Below, piece by piece: positions 1 through 9,079 of a stretch of 64,000 nucleotides of DNA. The stretch comes from Bacteroides bouchesdurhonensis. GTDB lineage: Bacteria; Bacteroidota; Bacteroidia; Bacteroidales; Bacteroidaceae. Made by a program: the position numbers and the translations under genes. The stretch's first letter is position 1. Each line of letters begins with the position of its first letter. Under the pieces are notes generated by a model. That model was not told the DNA's origin, ran no database searches, and saw nothing but the letters and a program-made list of their open reading frames with translations. The stretch is from NCBI RefSeq assembly GCF_900155865.1, contig NZ_LT707006.1, forward strand, positions 639,625 to 703,624, read 5' to 3'.

Positions 1-1369
1 GAAAGGCTGCAAGATAGCAGCTATTAAGGCAGGAAGTTCGGAAAGTGGAAGTCGTGCAGCTTCTTCGCATACAGGGGCAATTGCCAGTTCAGATTCAGCA
101 GTTGAAGCTTTATTCCGTAAAGCAGGCATTGTTCGTTGCTTCTCACGTGAAGAACTCACTACTGTAGGATGTGTCTTTACTTTGCCGGAATTGAAAGGGA
201 AGAATTTTGCCATCATAACTCATGCGGGTGGTCCCGGAGTTATGCTGACCGATGCTTTAAGCAAAGGTGGATTGAATGTTCCCAAACTGGAAGGAGAACA
301 AGTGGAAGAGTTGAAAGCACAGCTTTTTCCTGGTGCTTCTGTTGGTAACCCAATCGATATTCTTGCAACCGGAACGCCAGAACATTTACGTACCTGTATT
401 GATTATTGTGAGGAGAAATTTGAGAATATAGATGCAATGATGGCTATCTTTGGTACGCCAGGATTAGTGACAATGTTTGAGATGTATGATGTACTTCATG
501 AGAAAATGCAGATTTGTCGCAAACCTATTTTCCCAATTTTACCATCCATAAATACTGCTGGAGCAGAAGTGGCGGCATTTCTGGCAAAAGGTCATGTAAA
601 TTTTGCAGATGAAGTGACATTAGGGACAGCTCTGTCCCGTATTGTGAATGCTCCTAAACCTGCAGCACCCGAGATTGAATTGTTCGGAGTAGATGTGCCG
701 AGAATTCGTCGTATCATTGATTCTATTCCGAACGATGGCTACATCGAACCGCATTATGTCCAAGCCTTGCTTCATGCCGCAGGAATCTCGATTGTGGATG
801 AATTTGTTTCTGATAAGAAAGAAGAGATTCTTGCTTTTGCCCATCGTTGCGGGTTTCCGGTTGTTGCTAAAGTAGTAGGTCCGGTACATAAGTCAGATGT
901 TGGAGGAGTTTCCCTGAATATTAAAGGAGAGCAATATCTTGCGTTAGAATTTGACCGGATGATGAGAATTCCCGAAGCTCGTGCAGTGATGGTACAACCC
1001 ATGTTGAAGGGTACTGAACTGTTTATCGGTGCAAAATATGAAGAGAGATTTGGTCATGTAGTACTTTGTGGATTGGGAGGTATTTTTGTAGAAGTACTGA
1101 AAGATGTATCTTCCGGTTTGGCTCCACTCTCTTATGAAGAAGCATATTCTATGATTCATTCTTTGCGTGCTTATAAGATTATACAAGGAACACGTGGTCA
1201 AAAAGGGGTGAATGAAGATAAGTTTGCAGAGATTATTGTTCGTTTGTCCACACTTCTCCGGTTTGCAACAGAAATTAAAGAGATGGATATAAATCCGCTT
1301 CTCGCTACAGATAGGTCTGTTATAGCCGTTGATGCACGTATCAGGATTGAGAAAGGAGATATGCAATAG
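1..1369 (+). CDS. ADP-forming acyl-CoA synthetase (acetate-CoA ligase type), 5' end outside window
   Basis: The reading frame is open from base 2, so the gene starts before the window; the first internal start-like codon (TTG at 182) is not the real start. The first visible residues contain a Lys-Ala-Gly stretch followed by SHTGAIASSD, typical of the CoA-ligase domain; its His is the likely phosphorylated residue. From about base 720 onward an ATP-grasp domain follows, with VVAKVVGPVHKSDVGGV, GGIFVEVLKD and a C-terminal EIKEMDINPLLA. The family interconverts acyl-CoA plus ADP and phosphate with acid plus ATP in the cytoplasm, conserving energy during fermentation. Substrate cannot be read from the sequence. 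A separate promoter lies downstream, so it is probably not part of the following enzyme operon. Confidence 0.9.
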   Translation, partial: KGCKIAAIKAGSSESGSRAASSHTGAIASSDSAVEALFRKAGIVRCFSREELTTVGCVFTLPELKGKNFAIITHAGGPGVMLTDALSKGGLNVPKLEGEQVEELKAQLFPGASVGNPIDILATGTPEHLRTCIDYCEEKFENIDAMMAIFGTPGLVTMFEMYDVLHEKMQICRKPIFPILPSINTAGAEVAAFLAKGHVNFADEVTLGTALSRIVNAPKPAAPEIELFGVDVPRIRRIIDSIPNDGYIEPHYVQALLHAAGISIVDEFVSDKKEEILAFAHRCGFPVVAKVVGPVHKSDVGGVSLNIKGEQYLALEFDRMMRIPEARAVMVQPMLKGTELFIGAKYEERFGHVVLCGLGGIFVEVLKDVSSGLAPLSYEEAYSMIHSLRAYKIIQGTRGQKGVNEDKFAEIIVRLSTLLRFATEIKEMDINPLLATDRSVIAVDARIRIEKGDMQ

Positions 1370-1524
1370 GGTTTATATCTTTGTCAATACTTTAGTATTT
1401 GAGTTAAAGAAACGATTGCTGTATTATATTTACTAAGACAAATTGAGTAAAATAGAAATATAAGTCGGCATTTATGCACTAATTGGTTGAATCGATTTTT
1501 TTAGGTTTTGATTCAAATGTTGCA

Positions 1525-1553
1525 TTTGCTTAAAGAATAACGGGTTAGCTTTG
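1525..1553 (+). promoter_or_regulatory. Bacteroides-type promoter for the 1606-9910 gene run
   Basis: TAGCTTTG at 1546-1553 matches the TAnnTTTG -7 box, and TTTG at 1525-1528 may be the -33 box, although the 17-base spacing is shorter than usual. It sits about 50 bases before the metallophosphoesterase start and after a gene-free stretch, as expected for the head of an operon. Confidence 0.55.
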
Positions 1554-1605
1554 CAACAACTAATTACGACACCTTTAAAATAACTATATGTAAACTGAAA
1601 ATGTA

Positions 1606-2787
1606 ATGAGAAACACACTTTTACATCTTAAACGATTTACTTTGGCATTTATTCTGATTATTGGGCTTACTTACAGTCTTTCTGCCAAACAAGCTGAAGC
1701 TTTTAAGATCTCTCATGGTCCTTATCTGCAAGAGGTTACCACCGATGGTGTAAGTTTTATTTTTACCACATCACTTCCTGCTTTTTCGTGTATCGAATTA
1801 CGAAAGCAGGGAGAAACACAAACTAAAAAGTATCGCCATACAGAATATGGATTGCATGATGCATATAATGTTTTTCATTCCATTCGGGGAAAAGGTTTAG
1901 AACCGGGGACTACTTACGAATATCGTATTCTTACAAAAGAAATACGTGAGTTTAATCCTTATAAGATTGTTTATGGAGATAGTATCACTTCTCAATGGTA
2001 CTCTTTTCAAACTACCGATCCCAAAGGTAAGGGTGGCTCATTGTTTATTGTAAGTGATACACATAACGATGCTAAGAAGTTGGAAACATTACTGAATCTT
2101 TGTGACTATAAAACTTGTGATGTTTTTCTTTATGCCGGTGATCTTATGAATTATATGGAAAACGATGAGACTCCATTTGAAGCTTTCATTGATACCAGTG
2201 TACGTCTTTTTGCTACATCTATTCCTTTTGAAATGGTAAGAGGTAATCATGAAACACGCGGAAAACTGGCACGTACCTATCCGAAGCTATTTCCGAAAAC
2301 AACTAACAAAATATTTGGTAGTCGTTTGGTAGGAGATATTATGATAGTAATGATAGATTGTGGGGAAGACAAACCAGATACAGCTCCTGTCTATGCAGGA
2401 TTGAATGATTTCGATAACTATCGTACTGAACAAACGGAATGGTTGAAAGGACTGGTAAGAACCAAAGAATTTAAGAATGCCAAATACCGTATTGTCATAT
2501 CGCATTTTCCAATGGTTACTTCTCTCGACAAAGGTCGGGATACCGATCATGGAATAAGCGATTTAGCAGCTAAAATGTTACCTGTTTTAAATAAGGCAAA
2601 CATTGATCTTATGATTTCCGGTCATACTCATCGTTATGCTTTCTTTGAAACAGGTAGTGGAGGTAATCATTTTCCAGTTATTGTAGGAAGTAATCAAAGT
2701 GCTACTCGATTAGATATCCAAGATGGAAAGATTAAAGCCAAAGTAGTAGATAAAGATGGAAAGATATTGTTGGATACGCAGTTTTAA
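1606..2787 (+). CDS. Secreted metallophosphoesterase with N-terminal fibronectin-like domain
   Basis: This 393-residue protein starts with a signal peptide ending near LSAKQAEA. Residues about 35-135 form a beta-rich domain like the N-terminal domain of purple acid phosphatases. The calcineurin-like core follows, with motifs in order: SDTHND, YAGDLMNY, VRGNHE, ISHFP and SGHTHRY. These supply the Asp, Asn and His ligands of a two-metal centre, so the enzyme should hydrolyse phosphate esters outside the cytoplasm. It heads a run of five close plus-strand genes (61 bases to the next). A secreted phosphodiesterase of the GDPD family closes the same run, suggesting stepwise removal of a phosphorylated substituent. 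The exact substrate is unknown; a nucleotidase or glycan phosphatase are both possible. Confidence 0.85.
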   Translation: MRNTLLHLKRFTLAFILIIGLTYSLSAKQAEAFKISHGPYLQEVTTDGVSFIFTTSLPAFSCIELRKQGETQTKKYRHTEYGLHDAYNVFHSIRGKGLEPGTTYEYRILTKEIREFNPYKIVYGDSITSQWYSFQTTDPKGKGGSLFIVSDTHNDAKKLETLLNLCDYKTCDVFLYAGDLMNYMENDETPFEAFIDTSVRLFATSIPFEMVRGNHETRGKLARTYPKLFPKTTNKIFGSRLVGDIMIVMIDCGEDKPDTAPVYAGLNDFDNYRTEQTEWLKGLVRTKEFKNAKYRIVISHFPMVTSLDKGRDTDHGISDLAAKMLPVLNKANIDLMISGHTHRYAFFETGSGGNHFPVIVGSNQSATRLDIQDGKIKAKVVDKDGKILLDTQF

Positions 2788-2848
2788 GAAGAAGATAATC
2801 TCTTATCGTAGATTTTAATAAAATATTATACCTATATAAAATAAAAAA

Positions 2849-4843
2849 ATGAAGAAATTAATACTAATGATCGCATGCGGAATGCTAGTGCTTTCCGTTC
2901 AGGCACAAAAGGTGTTTAAGCTCAATTCTCCGAATGATAATTTATGTGTTAAGATTACTACTGGTAAGCAGTTGGTATATGACATCACTTGTAATGGCAA
3001 ACAGATACTTGCTCCTTCTCCGATTTCTATGACATTGGATAACGGACAGGTTTGGGGAGTAAATGCCGGATTGGCGGGTAGTAAACAGAAAAAAGTTGAT
3101 CAGGTAGTTCCTTCTCCTTTTTATCGTGCAAAGGAGATAAAAGATTGCTATAATGAATTAGTACTTCGTTTTAAAGGAAATTATTCCGTTGAATTTCGTG
3201 CCTATGATGATGGAGTGGCTTACCGCTTTGTCAGTCAGGTAAAAAAGCCTTTCAATGTAGTAAATGAGCAGGTCGATTTTTGTTTTCCTTCTGATGTGTC
3301 GGCAACTGTCCCTTATGTGAAAAGAGGAAATGACGGTGATTTTGGATCGCAATTTTTTAATTCGTTTGAGAATGAATATACTACAGATAAACTATCGAAG
3401 TTAAATGAAAAACGCTTGATGTTTCTTCCGTTAGTGGTAGAAGTAGATGAGGGAACTAAAGTGTGTATTACTGAAACTCATTTAGAGAATTATCCGGGAC
3501 TTTATCTTTCGACAGCGAAAGGGGGAAATAGTTTGAGTGGTGTATTTGCTCCTTATCCTAAGAAAATGGTTCAAGGTGGGCATAATAATCTCCAAATGTT
3601 GGTAGAAGAACGTGAAAATTATATTGCCAAAGTAGATAAAGAAAGGAGTTTCCCATGGCGTATTGCTATTGTGACCACTTCGGACAAAGATCTAGCAGCT
3701 AGTAATCTGAGTTATTTACTGGCTGCTCCATCCCGATTGAAAGATATTTCTTGGATTAAACCGGGAAAAGTTGCTTGGGATTGGTGGAATGCTTGGAATT
3801 TGGAAGGTGTTGATTTTGCTACTGGAGTAAACAATGCTACTTATAAGGCATATATTGATTTTGCTTCTGCAAAAGGTATTGAATATGTGATTCTTGATGA
3901 AGGTTGGGCTGTGAATAAAAAGGCAGACTTAATGCAGGTTGTGGATGAGATAAATCTGGAAGAATTGGTAGGTTATGCTGCGGCTCAGAATGTAGGAATT
4001 ATATTGTGGGCCGGTTACCATGCCTTCGATCGTGATATGGAGAATGTTTGCCGTCATTATTCGGAGATGGGTGTAAAAGGTTTCAAAGTAGACTTTATGG
4101 ATCGTGACGACCAATTGATGACAGATTTCAATTATCGTGCGGCAGCAATGTGTGCCAAATATAAAATGATCCTCGACTTGCATGGTACGTCTAAGCCGGC
4201 AGGGTTAAACCGTACTTATCCGAATGTATTGAACTTTGAGGGCGTAAACGGATTAGAGCAGTTGAAGTGGAGTTCAGCTGCACTTGATCAGGTAAAATAT
4301 GATGTGATGATTCCTTTCATTCGTCAAGTATCCGGACCGATGGATTACACGCAAGGTGCAATGCATAATGCAGTTAAAGGAAATTATTATCCATGCAATA
4401 CTGAGCCGATGAGCCAAGGCACACGTTGCCGTCAGTTAGCTTTATATGTAATATTTGAGTCACCGTTTAATATGTTGTGCGATTCTCCCAGTAATTATAT
4501 GCGTGAGCCGGAATCCACTAGTTTTATAGCCGGTATACCTACTGTATGGGATGAAAGTAAGGTGTTAGACGGTAAGATGGGTGAATATATTGTGACTGCA
4601 CGTCGGGATGGAGATGTGTGGTATGTTGGAGGAATTACAGACTGGAATACGAGAGAAATGACGATCGATCTTTCTTTCTTACCGGATGGCGACTATCAGG
4701 TAGAGGAATTCCGTGATGGAATGAATGCCCATCGCAAAGGTACGGATTATCGCAGGGAAGAGAAAAGTTTACCTGCGGATAAGAAACTGAAAGTTAAGAT
4801 GTATCCGGGCGGAGGATATGTAGCTAAAATTCAGAAAAAGTAA
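2849..4843 (+). CDS. GH97 glycoside hydrolase, retaining type (alpha-galactosidase / beta-L-arabinopyranosidase-like)
   Basis: The protein has 664 residues, with a signal peptide cut after SVQAQ. It has the GH97 layout: an N-terminal beta-sandwich (about 25-290), a catalytic TIM barrel (about 300-570) and a C-terminal beta domain. The barrel contains KVAWDWWNAW, VILDEGW and GFKVDFMDRDDQ. The Asp at residue 415 in KVDF marks the retaining branch of GH97, where an Asp is the nucleophile; inverting SusB-type members lack it. FEGVNGLE supplies Glu464 and Glu470, and Glu470 is the likely acid/base. Retaining GH97 enzymes from Bacteroides have been described as alpha-galactosidases or beta-L-arabinopyranosidases, so a terminal galactose- or arabinopyranose-releasing role is likely. 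It lies 21 bases before the next gene. Confidence 0.92.
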   Translation: MKKLILMIACGMLVLSVQAQKVFKLNSPNDNLCVKITTGKQLVYDITCNGKQILAPSPISMTLDNGQVWGVNAGLAGSKQKKVDQVVPSPFYRAKEIKDCYNELVLRFKGNYSVEFRAYDDGVAYRFVSQVKKPFNVVNEQVDFCFPSDVSATVPYVKRGNDGDFGSQFFNSFENEYTTDKLSKLNEKRLMFLPLVVEVDEGTKVCITETHLENYPGLYLSTAKGGNSLSGVFAPYPKKMVQGGHNNLQMLVEERENYIAKVDKERSFPWRIAIVTTSDKDLAASNLSYLLAAPSRLKDISWIKPGKVAWDWWNAWNLEGVDFATGVNNATYKAYIDFASAKGIEYVILDEGWAVNKKADLMQVVDEINLEELVGYAAAQNVGIILWAGYHAFDRDMENVCRHYSEMGVKGFKVDFMDRDDQLMTDFNYRAAAMCAKYKMILDLHGTSKPAGLNRTYPNVLNFEGVNGLEQLKWSSAALDQVKYDVMIPFIRQVSGPMDYTQGAMHNAVKGNYYPCNTEPMSQGTRCRQLALYVIFESPFNMLCDSPSNYMREPESTSFIAGIPTVWDESKVLDGKMGEYIVTARRDGDVWYVGGITDWNTREMTIDLSFLPDGDYQVEEFRDGMNAHRKGTDYRREEKSLPADKKLKVKMYPGGGYVAKIQKK

Positions 4844-4864
4844 TCTTCTAATATTTGAAGGGCG

Positions 4865-6865
4865 ATGATGAAAAAGATAAGCTTGTGGATACTTCTCTTA
4901 TTTTTCTTAAATGCTACTAATAATGCGCAGCAGTTCTGGAAAATTGATAGCTTGGGTAATAGTATCACGTGGCAGGTGAGAGAAGGTGAAGCTCATTCCG
5001 ATCATATTGAGATGGCTGGTAAGCGGCTTGCCACGGTACTTCGGTATGGAGTAAATAAAGAAGGATCTTTCAAACTTAATAAGAGTTTAGTCTGGCCGAT
5101 GCTTCGTACGATACCTAATAATACGCATGGTAATGTGATTCGCCGTTTCGACTGGAATCCGCTGGATGCGGTGACAGTGAATGGATACAGTATTCGTGAG
5201 CAAGTGAAGACTGTGACTTTGAATGGCACAATGGAGGTAATTAGTCAGATATCATTAGGAAATAATTCATCATTGTCTTTAAGACGGACTTATTTCCCAT
5301 CTGTGGGTTCCCCTTCTTTAGTGGAAGTCTATGAGTTTACCAATACAGGGAAAGAAAAAGTAAATCTCGAAATTCCCGAAACTCATTCGGTACTTACGAC
5401 AGATCCGAGTCGGGGAGTCGAAGGTAGTTATACTATACACTTACAGACTTGGAATTCGGGATATGTGGATTTAAGTCCGGGAAAATCATATTCGTTTTCA
5501 GCAACGATTTCAGCTTATAAATCTTCGGAAAAGGAACAAAAGATAGATGGTATTGTAGAAATGAATAAGCGTAAGGAATTGGTGGCGGAATGGATGAATA
5601 ATCTGGTGTTGGAAACCCCGGAACCTGTACTTAATGAAATGTTTGCTTTTTCTAAGATACGTGCATGCGAAAGCATTTATGAAACCAAGTCCGGTCCGAT
5701 GCATGGACCGGGTGGTGAAGCTTATTATGCTGCGATCTGGGCTAATGATCAGGCAGAATATGTTGATCCTTATTTCCCATTTGTAGGTTATTCCTATGGA
5801 AATGCCTCTGCCTTAAACTCATTCAGATTATTTTCAAAATATATAAATGATGAGGGTAAACCGATGCCCAGCTCAATCATTGCCGAAGGACTCGATCATT
5901 TTGGGGTGGCAGGTGACCGTGGTGATGGTGCTATGGTTGCTTATGGTGCTGCTCGTTATGCTTTGGCAAGGGGAAGTAAAGCTGAAGCGGAAGAGTTATG
6001 GCCATTGATTGAATGGTGTTTGGAGTTCTGTCGTCAAAAACTTAACGATAAAGGAGTTGTGGCCTCTGACTCAGATGAGTTGGAAAACCGTTTTCCTTCC
6101 GGAAAAGCGAATCTTTGTACCTCTTCTTTGTATTATGATGCATTACTTTCGGCTGCCTATTTGGCAGAGGATTTAGGAAAAGGGAGTGCTGTAGTGAAGA
6201 AATATCGTGAGCAGGCTGCTCAGATGGAAAAGAACATCGACAGTTACTTTGCTTCCACTGTGGAAGGTTTTGATACGTATGCTTATTTTGAGGGAAATGA
6301 TATTTTGCGTTCATGGATCTGTATTCCTTTGGTAATGGGAATCAACAAGCGTGCATCGGGAACAATTGATGCACTCTTCTCCCCCCGGTTATGGACAGAG
6401 AACGGTTTGCTGACGCAAGCAGGTACAAATACTTTTTGGGATCGTTCCACATTGTATGCATTGCGTGGAGTGTTTACAGTTGGTGAGATAGAGAAGGCTA
6501 TGACATTTTTGAAACGTTATTCTGTAACGCGTTTGTTGGGTAGTCATGTCCCTTATGCAGTAGAGGCTTGGCCGGAAGGTAATCAGCGTCATCTTTCTGC
6601 AGAAAGTGGATTGTATGGTCGTATCTTTACAGAAGGAATGTTTGGCATTCGTCCCACCGGACTTCATTCGTTTTCTTTGACGCCACGTTTGCCGGAAGAG
6701 TGGGATCGTATGGCATTTCGAAAAATGAAAGCTTTTGGAGCGGATTTTGATGTTATAGTGGAACGTGTGAAAGGAGAGATAATCCGTATTAAAATAGAAA
6801 AAGCAGGAAAGATTGTTCTAAACAAGAAGATAAAGAGTGGTAAAACAATCTTGTGTAATATTTAA
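4865..6865 (+). CDS. Secreted predicted (alpha/alpha)-toroid glycoside hydrolase of unassigned family
   Basis: The protein has 666 residues; a signal peptide ends around NATNNAQQ. Residues about 25-225 look beta-rich (super-sandwich-like). Residues about 240-580 are helical with conserved-looking acidic patches: GPGGEAYYAAIWANDQAEYVD, GLDHFGVAGDRGDGAM, ASDSDELENRF and AESGLYGRIFTEGMFG, followed by a short beta tail. This arrangement resembles six-hairpin glycosidases, in which acidic residues around a toroid mouth act as catalysts. I cannot place it in a numbered GH family with confidence. It is tightly packed behind the GH97 gene and before a double GH43, so it probably acts on the same glycan. 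Two adjacent ATG codons exist (4865 and 4868); the first is used here. Confidence 0.75.
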   Translation: MMKKISLWILLLFFLNATNNAQQFWKIDSLGNSITWQVREGEAHSDHIEMAGKRLATVLRYGVNKEGSFKLNKSLVWPMLRTIPNNTHGNVIRRFDWNPLDAVTVNGYSIREQVKTVTLNGTMEVISQISLGNNSSLSLRRTYFPSVGSPSLVEVYEFTNTGKEKVNLEIPETHSVLTTDPSRGVEGSYTIHLQTWNSGYVDLSPGKSYSFSATISAYKSSEKEQKIDGIVEMNKRKELVAEWMNNLVLETPEPVLNEMFAFSKIRACESIYETKSGPMHGPGGEAYYAAIWANDQAEYVDPYFPFVGYSYGNASALNSFRLFSKYINDEGKPMPSSIIAEGLDHFGVAGDRGDGAMVAYGAARYALARGSKAEAEELWPLIEWCLEFCRQKLNDKGVVASDSDELENRFPSGKANLCTSSLYYDALLSAAYLAEDLGKGSAVVKKYREQAAQMEKNIDSYFASTVEGFDTYAYFEGNDILRSWICIPLVMGINKRASGTIDALFSPRLWTENGLLTQAGTNTFWDRSTLYALRGVFTVGEIEKAMTFLKRYSVTRLLGSHVPYAVEAWPEGNQRHLSAESGLYGRIFTEGMFGIRPTGLHSFSLTPRLPEEWDRMAFRKMKAFGADFDVIVERVKGEIIRIKIEKAGKIVLNKKIKSGKTILCNI

Positions 6866-6941
6866 ATAATTTCCTTATCCAAAGTGTCTTTCTGAGGATT
6901 CGGTATGATTACTTGATGTATTTGAACAATGGTTGATAAAT

Positions 6942-9005
6942 ATGAATAATAATATTAATATGCGTTTAAATAGAATAAATAAGAAAGTAGGTGTAATAAA
7001 AATTGGAGTTTGTCTAGTTATTGTATTGTTAAATAGTTACGTTCTTTTGGCACAACAGAATTCTCTGTCGGCAACAGAGGAAGTGGGTTATGGCATTTCT
7101 GCCGAAGATATGCATATGCGTGATCCTTTTGTTACAGTAGATCGTAAAAATCATTGTTATTATATTATTACTTCTCGGTGGAAAGATGGTAGGGGCGGAC
7201 TTTTTGCTTATAAGAGTGAGGATTTGAAAAGTTGGAAAGAAATAGGTTTTGTGTTTCAGGCAGCTCCTGATTATTTAGGGAAAGATGATTTCTGGGCTCC
7301 TGACACATATGAATATAAAGGTAACTATTATTCCTTTCTGACTCTGAGTAACAAGGAAAAAGGGATCTTGCGAGGAACTACTATTTTGAAATCGACTACA
7401 GGAGTTTTAGGTACTTACAAGCCAGTGTTACCGGCAGGACAGTTGAATATAACTCCCGAATCTATGCAATGCCTGGATGGTTCATTGTTTGTGGAAGACA
7501 ATGGTACACCTTGGATTATTTTCAGTGTAGAATGGTGCGGTCCGAATGTCCAGAATAAAATTGGAGAAATATGGGCACAGAAGTTGAAGCGTAACTTGAC
7601 AGGAACCGTTGGTAAACCACACCGATTGTTTAGAGCTTCCGATGCAAAATGGCCCACAAAAATAGGAGATGGAGTATTAGTTACAGATGCTCCTTTCATT
7701 TGGAAAGATAAAGTAAGTGGAAACTTGATATTGACTTGGTCCAGCTTCTCTCCGCTTTATTCTATTGGCCAGGCTATTTCCAAAAGTGGTAAAGTATTAG
7801 GTCCTTGGGAACACGAAGAAAAACCTGTTTTTTCTAATAATGGTGGACATCAGATGATTTTTGAAGATTTACAGGGGAATTTGAAGATATCTTTTCATTC
7901 CCCCAATGAATCAAAAGGAGCAAAACGCGAAACATTGACAATTATGGATATTAAGATTAAAGATGGAAAGTTTGAAGCCCTCGATAAAAATCTGGTGTCT
8001 GAAAAGAATGTTTTCAATCCGTTAGTAGTAGATGGAAAGAATAAAATGTGCAGCAAACCTGAGAAGGAATATTCTAATCCTGTAAAAACAACGGATAATA
8101 AAGATTTGTCTATAGGAGATCCGTTTGTCTATCAGCATAATGGTATCTATTATCTGACAGGGACGACAAATGATTCCGGTTTTGATTATTATACTTCTAA
8201 AGATCTTATCACATGGGAAAATAAAGGGTCTCTTTACCGCAAACCTGCTAATCATATTGGAACTAGTGCTTTTTGGGCACCCGAAGTGAGGTATTACAAA
8301 GGCAAGTTTTATATGACTTACTGCTGTTACGTTCCGGGAAAAGATATGTTGCAAACGTGTCTGGCCGTAAGCGAAAATCCTGATGGTCCTTTTACTGATC
8401 TCTATACCCCTTGGTTTGATTTGGGTTACTCTGTTATTGATGCTGATATATTTGTGGATGACGATGGTACTCCTTATCTTTATTATAGTAAAAACGGCAT
8501 GTTGAATGGCGTTGCAACGGGAGAACTTTATGCCGCGAAATTGAAAGAAGATCTTTCCGGGCTCGACGGAGAGCCTGTGTTTGTGTCCGGAGCATCTCAG
8601 GTATGGGAGAAAGTGCGTTGGGATGTAAATCGTTGTAACGAAGGACCTTTTGTTTTTAAGAGGAACGATACCTATTATATGACTTATTCTGCTAACGATA
8701 CGGGGGAAGGTTTTTACGGTGTTGGAGTCTCTTTAGCACAGCATCCGTTAGGTCCATGGAAGAAATGTGCTGATAATCCTCTGATGACAACTGATCTTTC
8801 GAATAACATTTCTTCTCCCGGACATAATTCTATTATTGAAGCACCGGATAGAAATTTATATATAGTCTATCATCGTCATGCAGATGCACATTGTAAGAAG
8901 CCGAATTGGGATCGTGTAGTTTGTATAGATAGGCTTTATTTTGATGAAAGGAGCAGGTTGAAAGTGGATGGCCCGACTAATACTCCTCAATTGGTTGCCT
9001 GGTAA
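6942..9005 (+). CDS. Secreted protein with two tandem GH43 five-blade propeller domains
   Basis: The ATG at 6942 is preferred over an in-frame TTG at 6933; ATG 6960 would also leave the signal segment (VGVIKIGVCLVIVLLN). The protein has 687 residues. Domain 1 (about 50-345) has MRDPFV (Asp61), LDGSLFV (Asp179) and VTDAPFIW, where Asp249 stands where GH43 enzymes normally carry the Glu general acid. Domain 2 (about 385-680) has the full triad: IGDPFVY (Asp393), IDADIFVDDDG (Asp502) and NEGPFVF (Glu567). GH43 enzymes are inverting arabinofuranosidases, xylosidases or galactanases. Domain 2 should be active; domain 1 may be active with Asp or may only bind. It stands between the toroid hydrolase and the phosphodiesterase. 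Confidence 0.88.
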   Translation: MNNNINMRLNRINKKVGVIKIGVCLVIVLLNSYVLLAQQNSLSATEEVGYGISAEDMHMRDPFVTVDRKNHCYYIITSRWKDGRGGLFAYKSEDLKSWKEIGFVFQAAPDYLGKDDFWAPDTYEYKGNYYSFLTLSNKEKGILRGTTILKSTTGVLGTYKPVLPAGQLNITPESMQCLDGSLFVEDNGTPWIIFSVEWCGPNVQNKIGEIWAQKLKRNLTGTVGKPHRLFRASDAKWPTKIGDGVLVTDAPFIWKDKVSGNLILTWSSFSPLYSIGQAISKSGKVLGPWEHEEKPVFSNNGGHQMIFEDLQGNLKISFHSPNESKGAKRETLTIMDIKIKDGKFEALDKNLVSEKNVFNPLVVDGKNKMCSKPEKEYSNPVKTTDNKDLSIGDPFVYQHNGIYYLTGTTNDSGFDYYTSKDLITWENKGSLYRKPANHIGTSAFWAPEVRYYKGKFYMTYCCYVPGKDMLQTCLAVSENPDGPFTDLYTPWFDLGYSVIDADIFVDDDGTPYLYYSKNGMLNGVATGELYAAKLKEDLSGLDGEPVFVSGASQVWEKVRWDVNRCNEGPFVFKRNDTYYMTYSANDTGEGFYGVGVSLAQHPLGPWKKCADNPLMTTDLSNNISSPGHNSIIEAPDRNLYIVYHRHADAHCKKPNWDRVVCIDRLYFDERSRLKVDGPTNTPQLVAW

Positions 9006-9079
9006 TTAACTTTTGATCCTCGTATTTATTCTCAAATATACCCTAATATATCAATTAAGTCTGTCAAGTTAATAAAAAA

